Under the pieces are notes generated by a model. It ran no database searches and was not told the DNA's origin. It saw only the letters and a program-made list of their open reading frames with translations. Below are positions 53,352-62,770 of a stretch of DNA of 64,000 bases, in pieces. The stretch is from Leisingera sp. ANG-M1 (lineage in GTDB: Bacteria > Pseudomonadota > Alphaproteobacteria > Rhodobacterales > Rhodobacteraceae). The stretch lies in assembly GCF_000813745.1 (NCBI RefSeq), contig NZ_JWLC01000030.1:56379-120378 (forward strand), read 5' to 3'. Each line of letters begins with the position of its first letter. Position 1 is the first letter of the stretch. Made by a program: the position numbers and the translations under genes.

Positions 53352-53909
53352 TTACCCTGCATAATTCTCGCATTGCTCCTGAAACAGCGAGGTATCCAGC
53401 CAGCCGCCGCTGGTGACCTGCCAGTCGGGACCTGAGGTGGTGACATAGGTCCAGCTGCCCACCGGGATATGCGAGTAGTTCACGTAATCGCCAGGCGTGA
53501 TCTGCCCAACCAGCGGCGCATCGGGGCGGTGCCCGGCACGCAGCCCCATCACCGGCCCCAGCCAGCCCAGGCAGGCGCTTTCGAATTCGTCGCGTACCGG
53601 CAGGTCCCATAGCTGATAGCGCAGGAACAGGTCGTCCAGATCCAGGGAAGTCCGCTTATTGTTCACCCGGCAATCAAAGCGGGATTCCATTTCCTTGACC
53701 AGCGCCACCATCCGCTCGGCCTGCGGCGGCAGCGAGACGGATTTGCCGATGCAGTCGCCGTTGTTGAACACTGCCTGGCCCAACGGCGAGCCAAAGCAAT
53801 AACCGGCCCGGTCAATGACCGCGTTCCGGGTGAACCACAGGTCATGGCAGGCATCGCTGGCCAGTGCGGGGGAGGCCAGCAGGGAAACGGCAAACACAAG
53901 GGATTTCAT
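53352..53909 (-). CDS. DUF4453/YARHG-type exported protein
   Basis: A 185-residue protein from the ATG at 53909. Residues 1-18 are a signal peptide ending SPALAS. The mature part starts CHDLWFTRNAVIDRAGYCFG, the DUF4453 pattern, with paired cysteines for disulfides (CHDLW, GYCFGS, GDCIG, FDCRV, SACLG, EQCENY). The C-terminal part has WTYVTTSGPDWQVTSGGWLD. It is common in Rhodobacteraceae; the function is unknown. It is convergent with the esterase, with stops adjacent. Confidence 0.75.
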   Translation of the reverse strand: MKSLVFAVSLLASPALASDACHDLWFTRNAVIDRAGYCFGSPLGQAVFNNGDCIGKSVSLPPQAERMVALVKEMESRFDCRVNNKRTSLDLDDLFLRYQLWDLPVRDEFESACLGWLGPVMGLRAGHRPDAPLVGQITPGDYVNYSHIPVGSWTYVTTSGPDWQVTSGGWLDTSLFQEQCENYAG

Positions 53910-53991
53910 GGCAATGGATCCTGACAAAGAAAAACGGCGGCTGCGTGCCAGTCTAGCACAAAGCCGCCGTCTATAGATCAGGAGCGTGAAG

Positions 53992-54828
53992 TTACTTTAG
54001 GAAGGACTCATGCTTCATGGTTTCGGCAATCGGGGCACCCAGCCGCTTGAGGATGGTCGGGGCCAGCTGGCGCTGGTCGATCACCTCGTCATGATCGGGG
54101 CCGTCGGCGTCGCCGAAGTAGTATAGCGCGGTTTCCTGCTGCAGCGGGCTGCGGCCGCCGTGGTGGCCGCGCTCGTCCTGGCCGTGGTCGGCGGTGACGA
54201 TCACCTCATAGCCCAGATCGCGCCAGCGGGTGATGAAGGGCGCCAGCATCTCATCCATCACGAAACACGCGTGGTCCATCTCCTGGCAATCGTGGAAGAA
54301 CCGGTGGCCCATGCAATCGAGCGTGCAAGTGTGCAGCATGCCGTAGTTCAGGCCAAAGCGCAGGCAGAGATTGGTCAGGGTGCCGAACAGGTCGACATCC
54401 GAGGGCGTCATCTGATTGTCCTTGCCGTAGCCGGTCATCGAGTGGAAGCGGCCATGGTTGATGGTCTTGCTTTCCGGCTCGTCGTATTCGATGTCGCGCA
54501 CGTAGTCGAAGGGATGCCGGTTGAAGAAGGAGGACCAGTAGCTGTGCGCCACGGCACCGGTCACGCCGCCGGCCTCGCGCACTTGGGAAAACACGTCTTT
54601 TTCCTTCAGGCGGAACACGTTGGCATTGCCGGTTGAGCCATGAATGGCCGGAGCCACGCCAGTATGGATCGAGGCGTAGCAGCTGGCCGAGGTCGACGGC
54701 AGAACGCTGCGCAGCTTCCAGACGCGGGCGTCGCCGCTGTCCACCCAGCCTTCCAGGTTTCCGAACAGCCGGCGGAAATTGCGCCACGGCACGCCGTCCA
54801 GAATGATGAGGAGGAGTTTGTTGTCCAT
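53992..54828 (-). CDS. Alkaline-phosphatase-fold hydrolase (nucleotide pyrophosphatase/phosphodiesterase-like)
   Basis: A 278-residue protein with the metal site of the superfamily: LLIILDGVPW (first Asp), nucleophile Ser/Thr in LPSTSASCYAS, TLDCMGHRF and TADHGQDERGHHGG. There is no signal peptide, so it appears cytoplasmic, unlike many PhoD/NPP enzymes. It cleaves a phosphate mono- or diester of unknown identity. It is a single-gene unit. Confidence 0.85.
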   Translation of the reverse strand: MDNKLLLIILDGVPWRNFRRLFGNLEGWVDSGDARVWKLRSVLPSTSASCYASIHTGVAPAIHGSTGNANVFRLKEKDVFSQVREAGGVTGAVAHSYWSSFFNRHPFDYVRDIEYDEPESKTINHGRFHSMTGYGKDNQMTPSDVDLFGTLTNLCLRFGLNYGMLHTCTLDCMGHRFFHDCQEMDHACFVMDEMLAPFITRWRDLGYEVIVTADHGQDERGHHGGRSPLQQETALYYFGDADGPDHDEVIDQRQLAPTILKRLGAPIAETMKHESFLK

Positions 54829-54978
54829 TCGCCGAATCCTTTTGCCTAGCGGACGCCTAGCTGCCGCATCTACGTGTCACTTTCTTGAAGGGCCATTCAA
54901 AAAGCGGACAAATGGTCTGAAACCGTCATTTGGGGAAGGTTTTTCCAAGCAGAGACCGGGTTTGACGCAGCAGGCGCA

Positions 54979-55803
54979 TCACAGGCCGGTGACCAGGACA
55001 TAGCTGCCGGCCAGGATCAGAAGACCGCCGGTGGCAGCAGTAAACAGCCGCCCATGGGCAAAATGCTTCTCGGCCAGAACGTAAAGCGCAAGCCCGGCAA
55101 TCCAGTAGAGGTTCATGATGCCGCCGGCAAACAGCAGCAGCATCAATGCCCAGCAGCAGCCTAGGCAAAAGGTTCCATGATGGGCGCCCATCAGCAAAGC
55201 ACCAACCAAACCTGTGCGGTTATGCGCGGTCAGAAAATGCACCGGCATACGGCAATGCATTAGGCAGGCGTGCTTGTAGGGGGTGAACTGATAGGCGCCC
55301 GCCGCCAGCAGCAGTGCTCCGCTAAGGGCGCGGCTGCTGAGCGACATCATTGGGCCGTTTGACAGGCCAACTGTTTCCAGCCCCCACTGCAGAGCGGTGG
55401 CTGTGATTGAGAACACTCCCCAGGCCAGAAGATAGCCGCTCAGGAACAATAGGCTTAGGAGCGGCGCCAGGTCCGGCCGGAATCCGGCTTTCTTGATGGC
55501 GGTGAACAGCAGCAGCACGGGCGCCGCGCTGGGGGTCATCATGGCGATCATCATGATCCACCACATCAGGAAGATCAGCACGGCATAAGACGCGGACCAG
55601 ACGGTGCTTCCGCCCATCTGCATCGGCTCACCGATGGGGCGGGCCATGCGGGTCATCTCGACAGCGCTCATCTCCATGCCGACGCCGAAAATGGTGTAAA
55701 GCGCGCTCAGCAGCACGACCAGGCCGGCGGCAGCGATGACAACTGCCCGGTCATGGCGGGCCAGCCGCTCCGCTGGCCCATCTATCTGCTGCTGCCCGCC
55801 CAT
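54979..55803 (-). CDS. DUF2182 integral membrane protein
   Basis: A 274-residue protein with about six membrane helices. Conserved methionine/tryptophan-rich segments are FLMWWIMMIAMMTPSAAP and FTPYKHACLMHCRMP, and GAHHGTFCLGCCWALM follows; these suit metal binding (His, Cys, Met). DUF2182 is annotated as a predicted metal-binding membrane protein. It lies 6 bp downstream of the DUF1326 gene, a pairing I recall as recurrent. Its role in copper or other metal handling is a guess. Confidence 0.82.
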   Translation of the reverse strand: MGGQQQIDGPAERLARHDRAVVIAAAGLVVLLSALYTIFGVGMEMSAVEMTRMARPIGEPMQMGGSTVWSASYAVLIFLMWWIMMIAMMTPSAAPVLLLFTAIKKAGFRPDLAPLLSLLFLSGYLLAWGVFSITATALQWGLETVGLSNGPMMSLSSRALSGALLLAAGAYQFTPYKHACLMHCRMPVHFLTAHNRTGLVGALLMGAHHGTFCLGCCWALMLLLFAGGIMNLYWIAGLALYVLAEKHFAHGRLFTAATGGLLILAGSYVLVTGL

Positions 55804-55809
55804 GGCGGC

Positions 55810-56451
55810 TCAGGCCGCCCGCTGAACGCCTGCACCGGTCAGATGCAGCTCGGCGACATGGGCGTGGGTACTGCTGTTCTTTTCCAGGCTGATGGCAGAG
55901 CCGGGGGTCTTGGTGCTGCCCCGCGCCACCGAGGCCACATCGTATTCGAACCCGTTCGGCAGCTTGATCTGCACCGAATGCGGCGCGCCGGATACGACGT
56001 TGGGAATCGGCTCCACCGAGGTTTCACCGATATCGCCGGCCCTGGCATGGCCGGTCCCGGTTTCCTTGTCGTAACTCAATGAGACCGCGGCGCTGAGGGT
56101 TTCGTGCTTGGTTGTGCACATGGCATTGAAGACAAAGAACATCGTAGCGAATTCCGCAGTGTCCTGGCCGGTCATAATCGCCTCAAGCGCTGCCTTCTGA
56201 TCTGCGGTTGCGCGTTCATCGATGATCAGCTGCATCTCGCCGTTGCCCTCGTGGATCGGCCCTGGCCACTTGTAGATGGCCGCAGCCAGCAGACCGTCCA
56301 GACTGGTGTCCCCGTAATGACCCTTGTCGATCCGGAATGTCAGCATCGCCTCGCAAGTGCCGTCATTTGGCAGTTGCGAGAACTGGCACGGGCAGCCGGG
56401 AACGCAATTGCAGTTTGCGATTTCAAATCCGTGAATGGCCCAGTCCGTCAT
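55810..56451 (-). CDS. DUF1326 domain-containing protein
   Basis: A 213-residue soluble protein starting at 56451. The N-terminal hallmark is FEIANCNCVPGCPCQFSQLP, a four-cysteine cluster suited to a metal, followed by RIDKGHYGDTSLDGL and YKWPGPIHEGNG. No signal peptide. It is the first gene of a pair with DUF2182. The biochemical role is unknown; the cysteine cluster near the start is the feature most likely to matter. Confidence 0.85.
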   Translation of the reverse strand: MTDWAIHGFEIANCNCVPGCPCQFSQLPNDGTCEAMLTFRIDKGHYGDTSLDGLLAAAIYKWPGPIHEGNGEMQLIIDERATADQKAALEAIMTGQDTAEFATMFFVFNAMCTTKHETLSAAVSLSYDKETGTGHARAGDIGETSVEPIPNVVSGAPHSVQIKLPNGFEYDVASVARGSTKTPGSAISLEKNSSTHAHVAELHLTGAGVQRAA

Positions 56452-56624
56452 GGCAGTCCCTCCTGTTCCGCCAGAAAAGCAAAAACTGCCCGGAGGATTC
56501 GGGTTAGGCCTGCATGAGGAAACAGCCACGCTCAGTTATATTACTATTGCTTGCGGCTGGTTCCGCCGCATTCTCCCCGGTGGCAATAAAATACCACAAA
56601 TCCCGGTGGAGCCGAATAAGAAAA

Positions 56625-56650
56625 AGCCCCCGCCCGGGGTACGGGCAGAG
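56625..56650 (-). terminator. Possible terminator of the peptide-transporter operon
   Basis: On the minus strand, GCCCG-TACCC-CGGGC is followed by GGGGGC and TTTTTCTTATTC, about 25 bp after the stop of the ATPase gene at 56676. The stem is short and the T run is displaced. Confidence 0.45.
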
Positions 56651-56675
56651 GCCAGGCTGCGGAATATCCGCCGGT

Positions 56676-58313
56676 TCAGTTGCCGGCGCTTTCCATTTTG
56701 CGGTTGGCGATCACCTCTTCCAGCCAGCCCAGCCGCATCTCGGGGACGGAGCTCAGCAGCAGGTCGGTGTAATCGTCGAACGGCGGGCTCAGCACCTTGG
56801 ACTTGCCGCCATAGCGCTGCACCTGGCCCTGGTACATCACCGCGATATTGTCCGAAATGGCGCGCACGGTCGCCAGGTCGTGGGTGATGAACAGATAGGC
56901 CACGTCTTCGATCTTCTGCAGATCCAGCAGCAGCTTCAAGATGCCGTCCGCCACCAGCGGGTCTAGCGCCGAAGTCACCTCGTCGCAGATGATCATTTTG
57001 GGCTTGGCCGCCAGCGAGCGGGCGATGCAGACACGCTGCTTCTGGCCGCCGGACAGTTCTGCCGGATAGCGGTCGATGAACTTCTCGCCCAGCTCGATCT
57101 CGTCCAGCAGCTCGATGATCCGCTTCTTCTTCTCGGCGCCGCGCATGCCGAAGTAGAACTCCAGCGGGCGGCCGATGATGGTGCCAACAGTCTGGCGCGG
57201 GTTCATCGCCACATCCGCCATCTGGTAGATCATCTGCAGCTCGCGCAGATCCTCGCGGGAACGTCCCGCCAGATCCGGCGACAGTTTGCGGCCGGCAAAC
57301 TCGATCTCGCCTTCGCGCGGCGGCAAGAGGCCGGTGATCACCCGGGCGAGGGTGGATTTGCCCGAGCCAGATTCGCCCACCACAGCCAGGGTCTGGCCGG
57401 GGTAGAGATCGACATTCACGTTCTTCAGAACATCGAAATTGGTCCCCTTGTAGCGTGCGGTGATGTTCCTCACGCTCAGCACCGGATCGGGCGTCGGGGC
57501 CTTTTCCTCGTGCTCGATGGAGCGGACCGAGACCAGAGCCTTGGTGTACTCCTCCTGCGGGTTGTTGATGATCTGGTCAACATTGCCGTATTCGACCGTG
57601 TTGCCCATCTTCAGCACCATGATGTCGTCGCTCACCTGCGCCACAACCGCCAGGTCGTGGGTGATGTAGAGCGCGGCCACGCCGGTGTCGCGGATCGCTT
57701 CCTTGATCGCCATCAGCACGTCGATCTGGGTGGTCACGTCAAGCGCGGTGGTCGGCTCGTCGAAGACCACCAGATCCGGCTCTGGGCACAGCGCCAGCGC
57801 GGTCATGCAGCGCTGCAACTGGCCGCCCGAGACCTGGTGCGGGAAGCGGTCGCCAATGTTATCCGGATCGGGCAGGCCCAGCTTGGCGAACAAGGTGCGC
57901 GCCCGCGCCTCGGCGTCCTTGCGGGAGAACTTCTTCTGCTCCACCGCCGCCTCGACAACCTGGTCCATGATCTTCTTGGCCGGGTTAAAGGAGGCTGCCG
58001 CCGATTGCGACACATAGGTCACCTCGCCGCCGCGCAGGGCGCGCACGTCGCGATGGCCGGTCTTCAGAATGTCGCGGCCGTTGACCCAGACCTCGCCGCC
58101 GGTGATCTTCACGCCGCCGCGGCCGTAGGCCATGGAGGCAAGACCGATGGTCGATTTGCCGGCACCGGATTCACCGATCAGGCCCAGGACCTTGCCAGGC
58201 GCGAGGTCAAAGCTGACCCCGTGCACGATCTCGATGTCCTTGGGCTTTTCCCCCGGCGGGTAAATGGTCGCGCCGATCTTCAGGTCGCGGACTTTCAACA
58301 GAGTATCGCTCAT
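56676..58313 (-). CDS. Peptide/nickel-type ABC transporter ATPase (two fused ATP-binding domains)
   Basis: A 545-residue protein with two complete nucleotide-binding domains, DppD-like and DppF-like. The first has LIGESGAGKSTIG, HQVSGGQLQRCMTALAL and VFDEPTTALD. The second has VVGESGSGKSTLA, AELSGGQKQRVCIARSLAA and ICDEVTSALD. It is the last gene of the operon 61663-56676 and overlaps the preceding permease gene by 4 bp. One fused chain replaces the separate D and F subunits. Confidence 0.93.
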   Translation of the reverse strand: MSDTLLKVRDLKIGATIYPPGEKPKDIEIVHGVSFDLAPGKVLGLIGESGAGKSTIGLASMAYGRGGVKITGGEVWVNGRDILKTGHRDVRALRGGEVTYVSQSAAASFNPAKKIMDQVVEAAVEQKKFSRKDAEARARTLFAKLGLPDPDNIGDRFPHQVSGGQLQRCMTALALCPEPDLVVFDEPTTALDVTTQIDVLMAIKEAIRDTGVAALYITHDLAVVAQVSDDIMVLKMGNTVEYGNVDQIINNPQEEYTKALVSVRSIEHEEKAPTPDPVLSVRNITARYKGTNFDVLKNVNVDLYPGQTLAVVGESGSGKSTLARVITGLLPPREGEIEFAGRKLSPDLAGRSREDLRELQMIYQMADVAMNPRQTVGTIIGRPLEFYFGMRGAEKKKRIIELLDEIELGEKFIDRYPAELSGGQKQRVCIARSLAAKPKMIICDEVTSALDPLVADGILKLLLDLQKIEDVAYLFITHDLATVRAISDNIAVMYQGQVQRYGGKSKVLSPPFDDYTDLLLSSVPEMRLGWLEEVIANRKMESAGN

Positions 58314-59125
58314 CCGCGGCCTCCTTTCAGCGAAGTTGTCCGGTTCAGGACCCAGTCAGCCACGAGGTTGACCGAGATCGCCAGGGTGGCGATGGCAAAG
58401 GCCGGGATCAGAGCTGCAGGAATACCGTAGACGATGCCTTCCTTGTTCTCTTTCACGATGCCGCCCCAGTCTGCTTCCGGCGGCTGTACGCCCAGGCCCA
58501 GGAAGGACAGGGTGGAAACGAACAGAACCATGAAGATGAAGCGCAGGCCCATCTCGGCGATCAGCGGCGACAGCGCATTGGGCAGGATCTCGCGGAAGAT
58601 GATCCAGCCAACCTTCTCGCCGCGCAGGCGGGCGGCTTCGACATAGTCCATCACCTCGATATCCACCGCAACGGCGCGGGCCAGACGGTAGACGCGGGTA
58701 GCGTCCAGCAGGCCCATGACGATGATCAGCATCGGAATGGTGACCGGCGCAACCGACAGCACCACCAGGGCAAAGATCAGCGTCGGGATCGACATCACCA
58801 GGTCGACAAAGCGCGACAGCGCCTGATCCACCCAGCCGCCGGCAACTGCGGCAAAGAAGCCGAGCACCGAACCCAGGATGAACGACAGCGCAGTGGCTGC
58901 GGTGGCGATGAAGATGGTGGTGCGGCCGCCGTAGATCATCCGGCTCAGCAGGTCGCGGCCGATGTTGTCGGTGCCCAGCAGATATTCAGAGCTGGAGGGC
59001 TCCCACACATCGCCCACCACCTCGCCAACGCCATAAGGCGCCAGCAGCGGGGCAAAGATTGCGGCAAGGAAGTAGAGGGCCGTGAAGAACAGCCCGATGA
59101 CCGCGGAAATAGGGATGTTCTTCAT
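58310..59125 (-). CDS. Peptide-type ABC transporter permease (DppC-like)
   Basis: A 271-residue permease with about six helices. The N-terminal OppC-type LFFTALYFLAAIFAPLLAPY is followed by LLGTDNIGRDLLSRMIYGGR. The EAA-like loop is DYVEAARLRGEKVGWIIFRE then ILPNALSPLI. Its start overlaps the DppB-like gene by 4 bp. It forms the inner-membrane channel with DppB. Confidence 0.93.
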   Translation of the reverse strand: MKNIPISAVIGLFFTALYFLAAIFAPLLAPYGVGEVVGDVWEPSSSEYLLGTDNIGRDLLSRMIYGGRTTIFIATAATALSFILGSVLGFFAAVAGGWVDQALSRFVDLVMSIPTLIFALVVLSVAPVTIPMLIIVMGLLDATRVYRLARAVAVDIEVMDYVEAARLRGEKVGWIIFREILPNALSPLIAEMGLRFIFMVLFVSTLSFLGLGVQPPEADWGGIVKENKEGIVYGIPAALIPAFAIATLAISVNLVADWVLNRTTSLKGGRG

Positions 59126-60078
59126 TTCGGATGCCTCAGGCGCGGGTTGCTCAGGATGGCGACGATATCGGCGATCATGTTGAGGCCGATATAGACGGCG
59201 GCAAAGATCAGGCCGCAGGCCTGGACAACAGGCACGTCACGTTTGGACACGTGGTCCACCAGATACTGGCCCATGCCGGGGTAGACGAACACCACTTCGA
59301 TCACCACAACACCCACCACCAGATAGGCGAGGTTCAGCATCACCACGTTCACGATCGGTGCGATCGCGTTCGGGAAGGCATGGCGGTAGATCACCTGAAA
59401 GGCGTTGAGGCCCTTCAGCTCGGCGGTTTCGATATAGGCCGACTGCATCACGTTGAGGATGGCCGCCCGGGTCATCCGCATCATATGCGCCAGCACCACC
59501 AGGGTCAGCACGGCGATCGGCAAAGCGATGGCGTTCAGCTTTTCAAGCAGGCTCATGCTGTCGTTCACCATCGCCACGGACGGGAACCAGCGCAGTTTGA
59601 CTGCAATGACGAACATCAGCACATAGCCGATCAGGAATTCGGGGATCGAGATCGAAGCCAGGGTAACGGCCGAGATCAGCTTGTCGGGCCAGCGGTCCTT
59701 GAAACGGACAGCAAGCAGGCCCAGGAAAATCGCAAGGGGAACCGCAACCACAGCCGCCCAGAAGGCCAGGAACAAGGTGTTTCCAAAGCGCCCGGCGATT
59801 GCCGTTGTAATGTCCTGTCCGCTGGTCAGTGCAGTGCCCAGGTCGCCTTGCAGCGCGCCGAACAGCCACGAGAAATAACGTTGAAGCGCCGGTTCGTTCA
59901 GGCCCAGTTCCTTGCGCAGGTTGGCCAGGGCTTCAGGGGTGGCGGATTGGCCAAGAATGGATTGAGCAACATCACCAGGCAGAATGATCGTGCCGGCAAA
60001 GATCACCATGGAGATGAGCAGCAGCAGGAGAAGGCTCAGCGCGATGCGCTGAGCCAGAAGTTTTACGATCGGGGACAT
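59122..60078 (-). CDS. Peptide-type ABC transporter permease (DppB-like)
   Basis: A 318-residue permease. The N-terminal LLAQRIALSLLLLLLISMVI and GDVAQSILGQSATPEALANL are typical of DppB/OppB. The EAA-like loop is SAYIETAELKGLNAFQVIYR then HAFPNAIAPI. It starts one base after the binding-protein stop. The inner-membrane partner is DppC. Confidence 0.93.
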   Translation of the reverse strand: MSPIVKLLAQRIALSLLLLLLISMVIFAGTIILPGDVAQSILGQSATPEALANLRKELGLNEPALQRYFSWLFGALQGDLGTALTSGQDITTAIAGRFGNTLFLAFWAAVVAVPLAIFLGLLAVRFKDRWPDKLISAVTLASISIPEFLIGYVLMFVIAVKLRWFPSVAMVNDSMSLLEKLNAIALPIAVLTLVVLAHMMRMTRAAILNVMQSAYIETAELKGLNAFQVIYRHAFPNAIAPIVNVVMLNLAYLVVGVVVIEVVFVYPGMGQYLVDHVSKRDVPVVQACGLIFAAVYIGLNMIADIVAILSNPRLRHPK

Positions 60079-60079
60079 A

Positions 60080-61663
60080 TTAGGCTTTGACCCACATCTT
60101 CATCGGCGCGTAGCCGTTCATCAGGGGCTGGCCTTTGACGCCTTCCACCCAGCCGTCGATCTTGTCGGTGGTTGCATCGACAAAGTCGTTGAACATCGGG
60201 CAGATCAGGCCGCCTTCGTCGCGCAGGATGGCCGACATGTCGGCATACATCTGGGTACGCTTGGCGGTGTCCAGTTCGCCGCGCGCCGCAACCAGGATCT
60301 GGTCGAACTTCTCGTTGAAGAAGCGGGTGTCGTTCCAGTCGGCGTCCGACTTGTAAGCGGTCGAGAACATCTGGTCCTGGGTCGGGCGGCCGCCCCAGTA
60401 GCTAGTGCAGAACGGCTGTGCGTTCCAGACTTCCGACCAGTAGCCGTCGTTCGGCTCGCGCTTGATGTCCAGCTTGATGCCGGCGCTGGCGCAGGACTGC
60501 TGGAACAGCGCCGCCGCATCCGGAGCACCCGGGAAGGAGTTGTCCGAAGTGCGCAGAAGGATACCGCCGTCGTGGCCCGATTTCTTCAGGTGGAACATGG
60601 CCTTGTCCGGATCATATTCACGCTGTTCGAATTCGGTGTAGAGCGGGTAGGAGGCGTTGATCGGGGTGTCGTTGCCGATCGAGCCGTAGCCGTTCAGGAT
60701 CTTGTCGACCATTTCCTGGCGGTTGATGCCGTACTTCAGCGCCATCCGCACGTCGTTGTTGTCGAACGGTGCGGTGTTGCAATGCGCGATGAACACATAG
60801 TGGCCAGCGGCTGCAGTGGAGTGCACGGTGACGCCCGGTGCGCGGCCGACCAGCTTGGCGGTCTTCGGCGGCACCCGGTCGATCAGGTCGACCTGGCCGG
60901 ACTGCAGTGCGGCAACACGGGCAGTGTTGTCGTTGATCACCACTAGTTCCAGGGTGTCTGCGTTGCCCAGATCGCCCCAGTAGTGCGGGTTCTTCTCGGC
61001 CACGAAACGGACGCCCATGTTGACGTCTTTCAGCACATAGGGGCCGGTGCCGATGGCGGCTGCCGGATCGTCCTTGCCGCCGTTGGGCTGGATCGCCAGG
61101 TGGTAGTCGGACAGCAGGTAGGGCAGGTCGGCGTTCGGCGAGTCCAGTTCGAAGACAACGGTGTCGCCGTCTGCACGCACGTTCTTGATGCCGCGCATGA
61201 TGCCCAGAGCACCGGACTTGGTCTCTTCGCCCGAGTGGCGGTCCATGGTCGCGACAACGTCGTCCGCGGTCACGGCCTGGCCGTTCGAGAACATCACGCC
61301 GGGGCGCAGCTTGAAGGTCCAGACGCTGGCGTCTGCAGAGGCTTCAAAGCTCTCGGCAACTTTGCCTTCGATCCCGCCATCGGGCGCCAGTTCGACCAGC
61401 GGCTCGCCCCACATGCGGATCAGCATCAGGCCGACCTGGTTGGTGGTCAGTGCCGGGTCCAGGCTGTCGGTGGTGGAGCCGCCCTGCAGCGCCATGCGCA
61501 GGGTGCCGCCTTTTTGCGGGCCGGCGGCCTGGGCTGCGTTGGACAGCAAGAGGTTTGCAGAAACAGCGGTAAAGCCCAATGCGGCGGCTTTGCCCAGAAA
61601 ATCACGGCGCGACAGTTTCCCTGCCGCAGCCTGGCTGGCCAGATACTGCATGTGTCTGTTCAT
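60080..61663 (-). CDS. Peptide-type ABC transporter substrate-binding protein (Tat-exported)
   Basis: A 527-residue SBP_bac_5 family receptor. A twin-arginine signal (LSRRDFLGKAAALGF) occupies about residues 18-47, so it is exported folded by Tat. Family motifs are LRMALQGGSTTDSLDPAL, WTFKLRPGVMFSNGQAVTAD and ALKYGINRQEMVDKIL. It is first in the operon with DppB, DppC and the fused ATPase. Ligands may be peptides, opines or similar; sequence alone does not tell. Confidence 0.93.
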   Translation of the reverse strand: MNRHMQYLASQAAAGKLSRRDFLGKAAALGFTAVSANLLLSNAAQAAGPQKGGTLRMALQGGSTTDSLDPALTTNQVGLMLIRMWGEPLVELAPDGGIEGKVAESFEASADASVWTFKLRPGVMFSNGQAVTADDVVATMDRHSGEETKSGALGIMRGIKNVRADGDTVVFELDSPNADLPYLLSDYHLAIQPNGGKDDPAAAIGTGPYVLKDVNMGVRFVAEKNPHYWGDLGNADTLELVVINDNTARVAALQSGQVDLIDRVPPKTAKLVGRAPGVTVHSTAAAGHYVFIAHCNTAPFDNNDVRMALKYGINRQEMVDKILNGYGSIGNDTPINASYPLYTEFEQREYDPDKAMFHLKKSGHDGGILLRTSDNSFPGAPDAAALFQQSCASAGIKLDIKREPNDGYWSEVWNAQPFCTSYWGGRPTQDQMFSTAYKSDADWNDTRFFNEKFDQILVAARGELDTAKRTQMYADMSAILRDEGGLICPMFNDFVDATTDKIDGWVEGVKGQPLMNGYAPMKMWVKA

Positions 61664-62102
61664 AGAGTTCTCCCGATTGGTTGTGGTGCCTCCAGCACCT
61701 TTTTCTTGATTGGTGGTTCAAGATTTGCCGATTTGCTGCAACCTCGCAAGCGTTATTCGCAGGAGGGGCGGGGCTGATGCTCACGCGCCTGTGAGTTCCG
61801 TGGCGCTGGTGTCGCCTTTTTGAGGTGAGGTGCCGCTTTTGGGTTTAAAGACAATTGTAAACCAAAAAAACATCTGGAATGCGACAAGAAATTTTTGTGC
61901 CGGAATTTGGCGGATTTTTTATGAATCTGCCCTGATGCGGCCGCGAGCGGACCGCGGCTATGACAGAATCGATACTTCCTGGCCAAAAAACGTCGCCCGT
62001 GCCGCATCCGGCAAAGCCCGCGCCGGACAAAGAGGCTGAATGCCGCCGCGTATCCAGCGCCTTTGGGGGCAGCCAGCGTGGCAAAAGCGGCTGTGCCGGA
62101 TT
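61664..62102. other. Promoter region of the peptide transporter operon, no gene seen
   Basis: About 440 bp between the binding-protein gene and dtd. The AT-rich part around 61840-61930 could hold the minus-strand promoter. Small open frames on both strands are unconvincing. Confidence 0.45.
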
Positions 62103-62549
62103 TCAAGCGTCTTCTGTGTCGATCCAGACGGTAACCGGCCCGTCATTCAGCAGCCGGACCTGCATGTCGGCGCCGAATTGCCCTGTGGCGGTTTTGACAC
62201 CCAAGCCAGCAAGCCGGGCGGCAAAATATTCGTAAAGCCGTTCCCCCTCGGCTGGCGCTGCGGCGGTGGAAAATCCGGGGCGGTTGCCGCGCCGGGTGTC
62301 GGCGGCCAGGGTAAACTGGCTGACCACCAGGGCGCCGCCGCCGCTGTCCAGAACCGAGCGGTTCATCTTGCCGCCGTCGTCCTTGAAGATCCTGAGCTTG
62401 GAAATCTTTGCGGCCAGACGGTCCGCCTCGGCCTCGCCGTCGCCCTGCATGGCGCAGATCAGAACCAGCAGGCCGGGGCCGGTTTCTCCGACGACTTCGC
62501 CGTCTACTGTGACCGAGGCCTCGCTGACCCTTTGTATCAATGCCCGCAT
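62103..62549 (-). CDS. dtd: D-aminoacyl-tRNA deacylase
   Basis: A 148-residue DTD enzyme that hydrolyses D-amino acids (and glycine) mischarged on tRNA. It has [20 protein letters not shown], the catalytic signature [11 protein letters not shown] and the cross-subunit [10 protein letters not shown], where most DTDs read NxGPVT. The start at 62549 is the family start; the frame extends to 62606. It is a housekeeping single gene. Confidence 0.94.
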   Translation of the reverse strand: MRALIQRVSEASVTVDGEVVGETGPGLLVLICAMQGDGEAEADRLAAKISKLRIFKDDGGKMNRSVLDSGGGALVVSQFTLAADTRRGNRPGFSTAAAPAEGERLYEYFAARLAGLGVKTATGQFGADMQVRLLNDGPVTVWIDTEDA

Positions 62550-62605
62550 GCTGATGTTCCTTGCCTTGTCTGAACGGCTGTCCGCTTCTGCGATGTTGTG
62601 TTGCA

Positions 62606-62727
62606 CGGGGGGCGCTGCCCCTCTTGGCCTGCGGCCAATTCACCCCGGGATTTTTTGAGCCAGAAGAAGAGAGGATCCTTTATTCTTCTGGCCGTAAATA
62701 CCCCGGAGCGCGAGGCAGAGCCTCGCA
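62606..62727. repeat. Intergenic inverted-repeat element, Roseobacter type (copy 2)
   Basis: It begins with a GGGGCGCTGCCCC hairpin. The arm CCCCGGGATTTTTTGAGCC then AGAAGAAG (62643-62671) is answered by the inverted TTCTTCTGGCC then CCCCGG (62682-62706), and it closes with GCGAGGC-AGA-GCCTCGC (62709-62725). It has the same plan as 9783-10003 with a shorter centre. It lies between dtd and the zinc-ribbon gene. Confidence 0.75.
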
Positions 62728-62770
62728 AAGACTCCCGGCCTGGTGCGGAACCGGCCGGTCTCGAGGCGCA

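Noticed and set aside
59131..60090. 319-codon plus-strand frame opposite the DppB-like permease
   Set aside because: Histidine/glutamine/aspartate-rich shadow of a membrane-protein gene.
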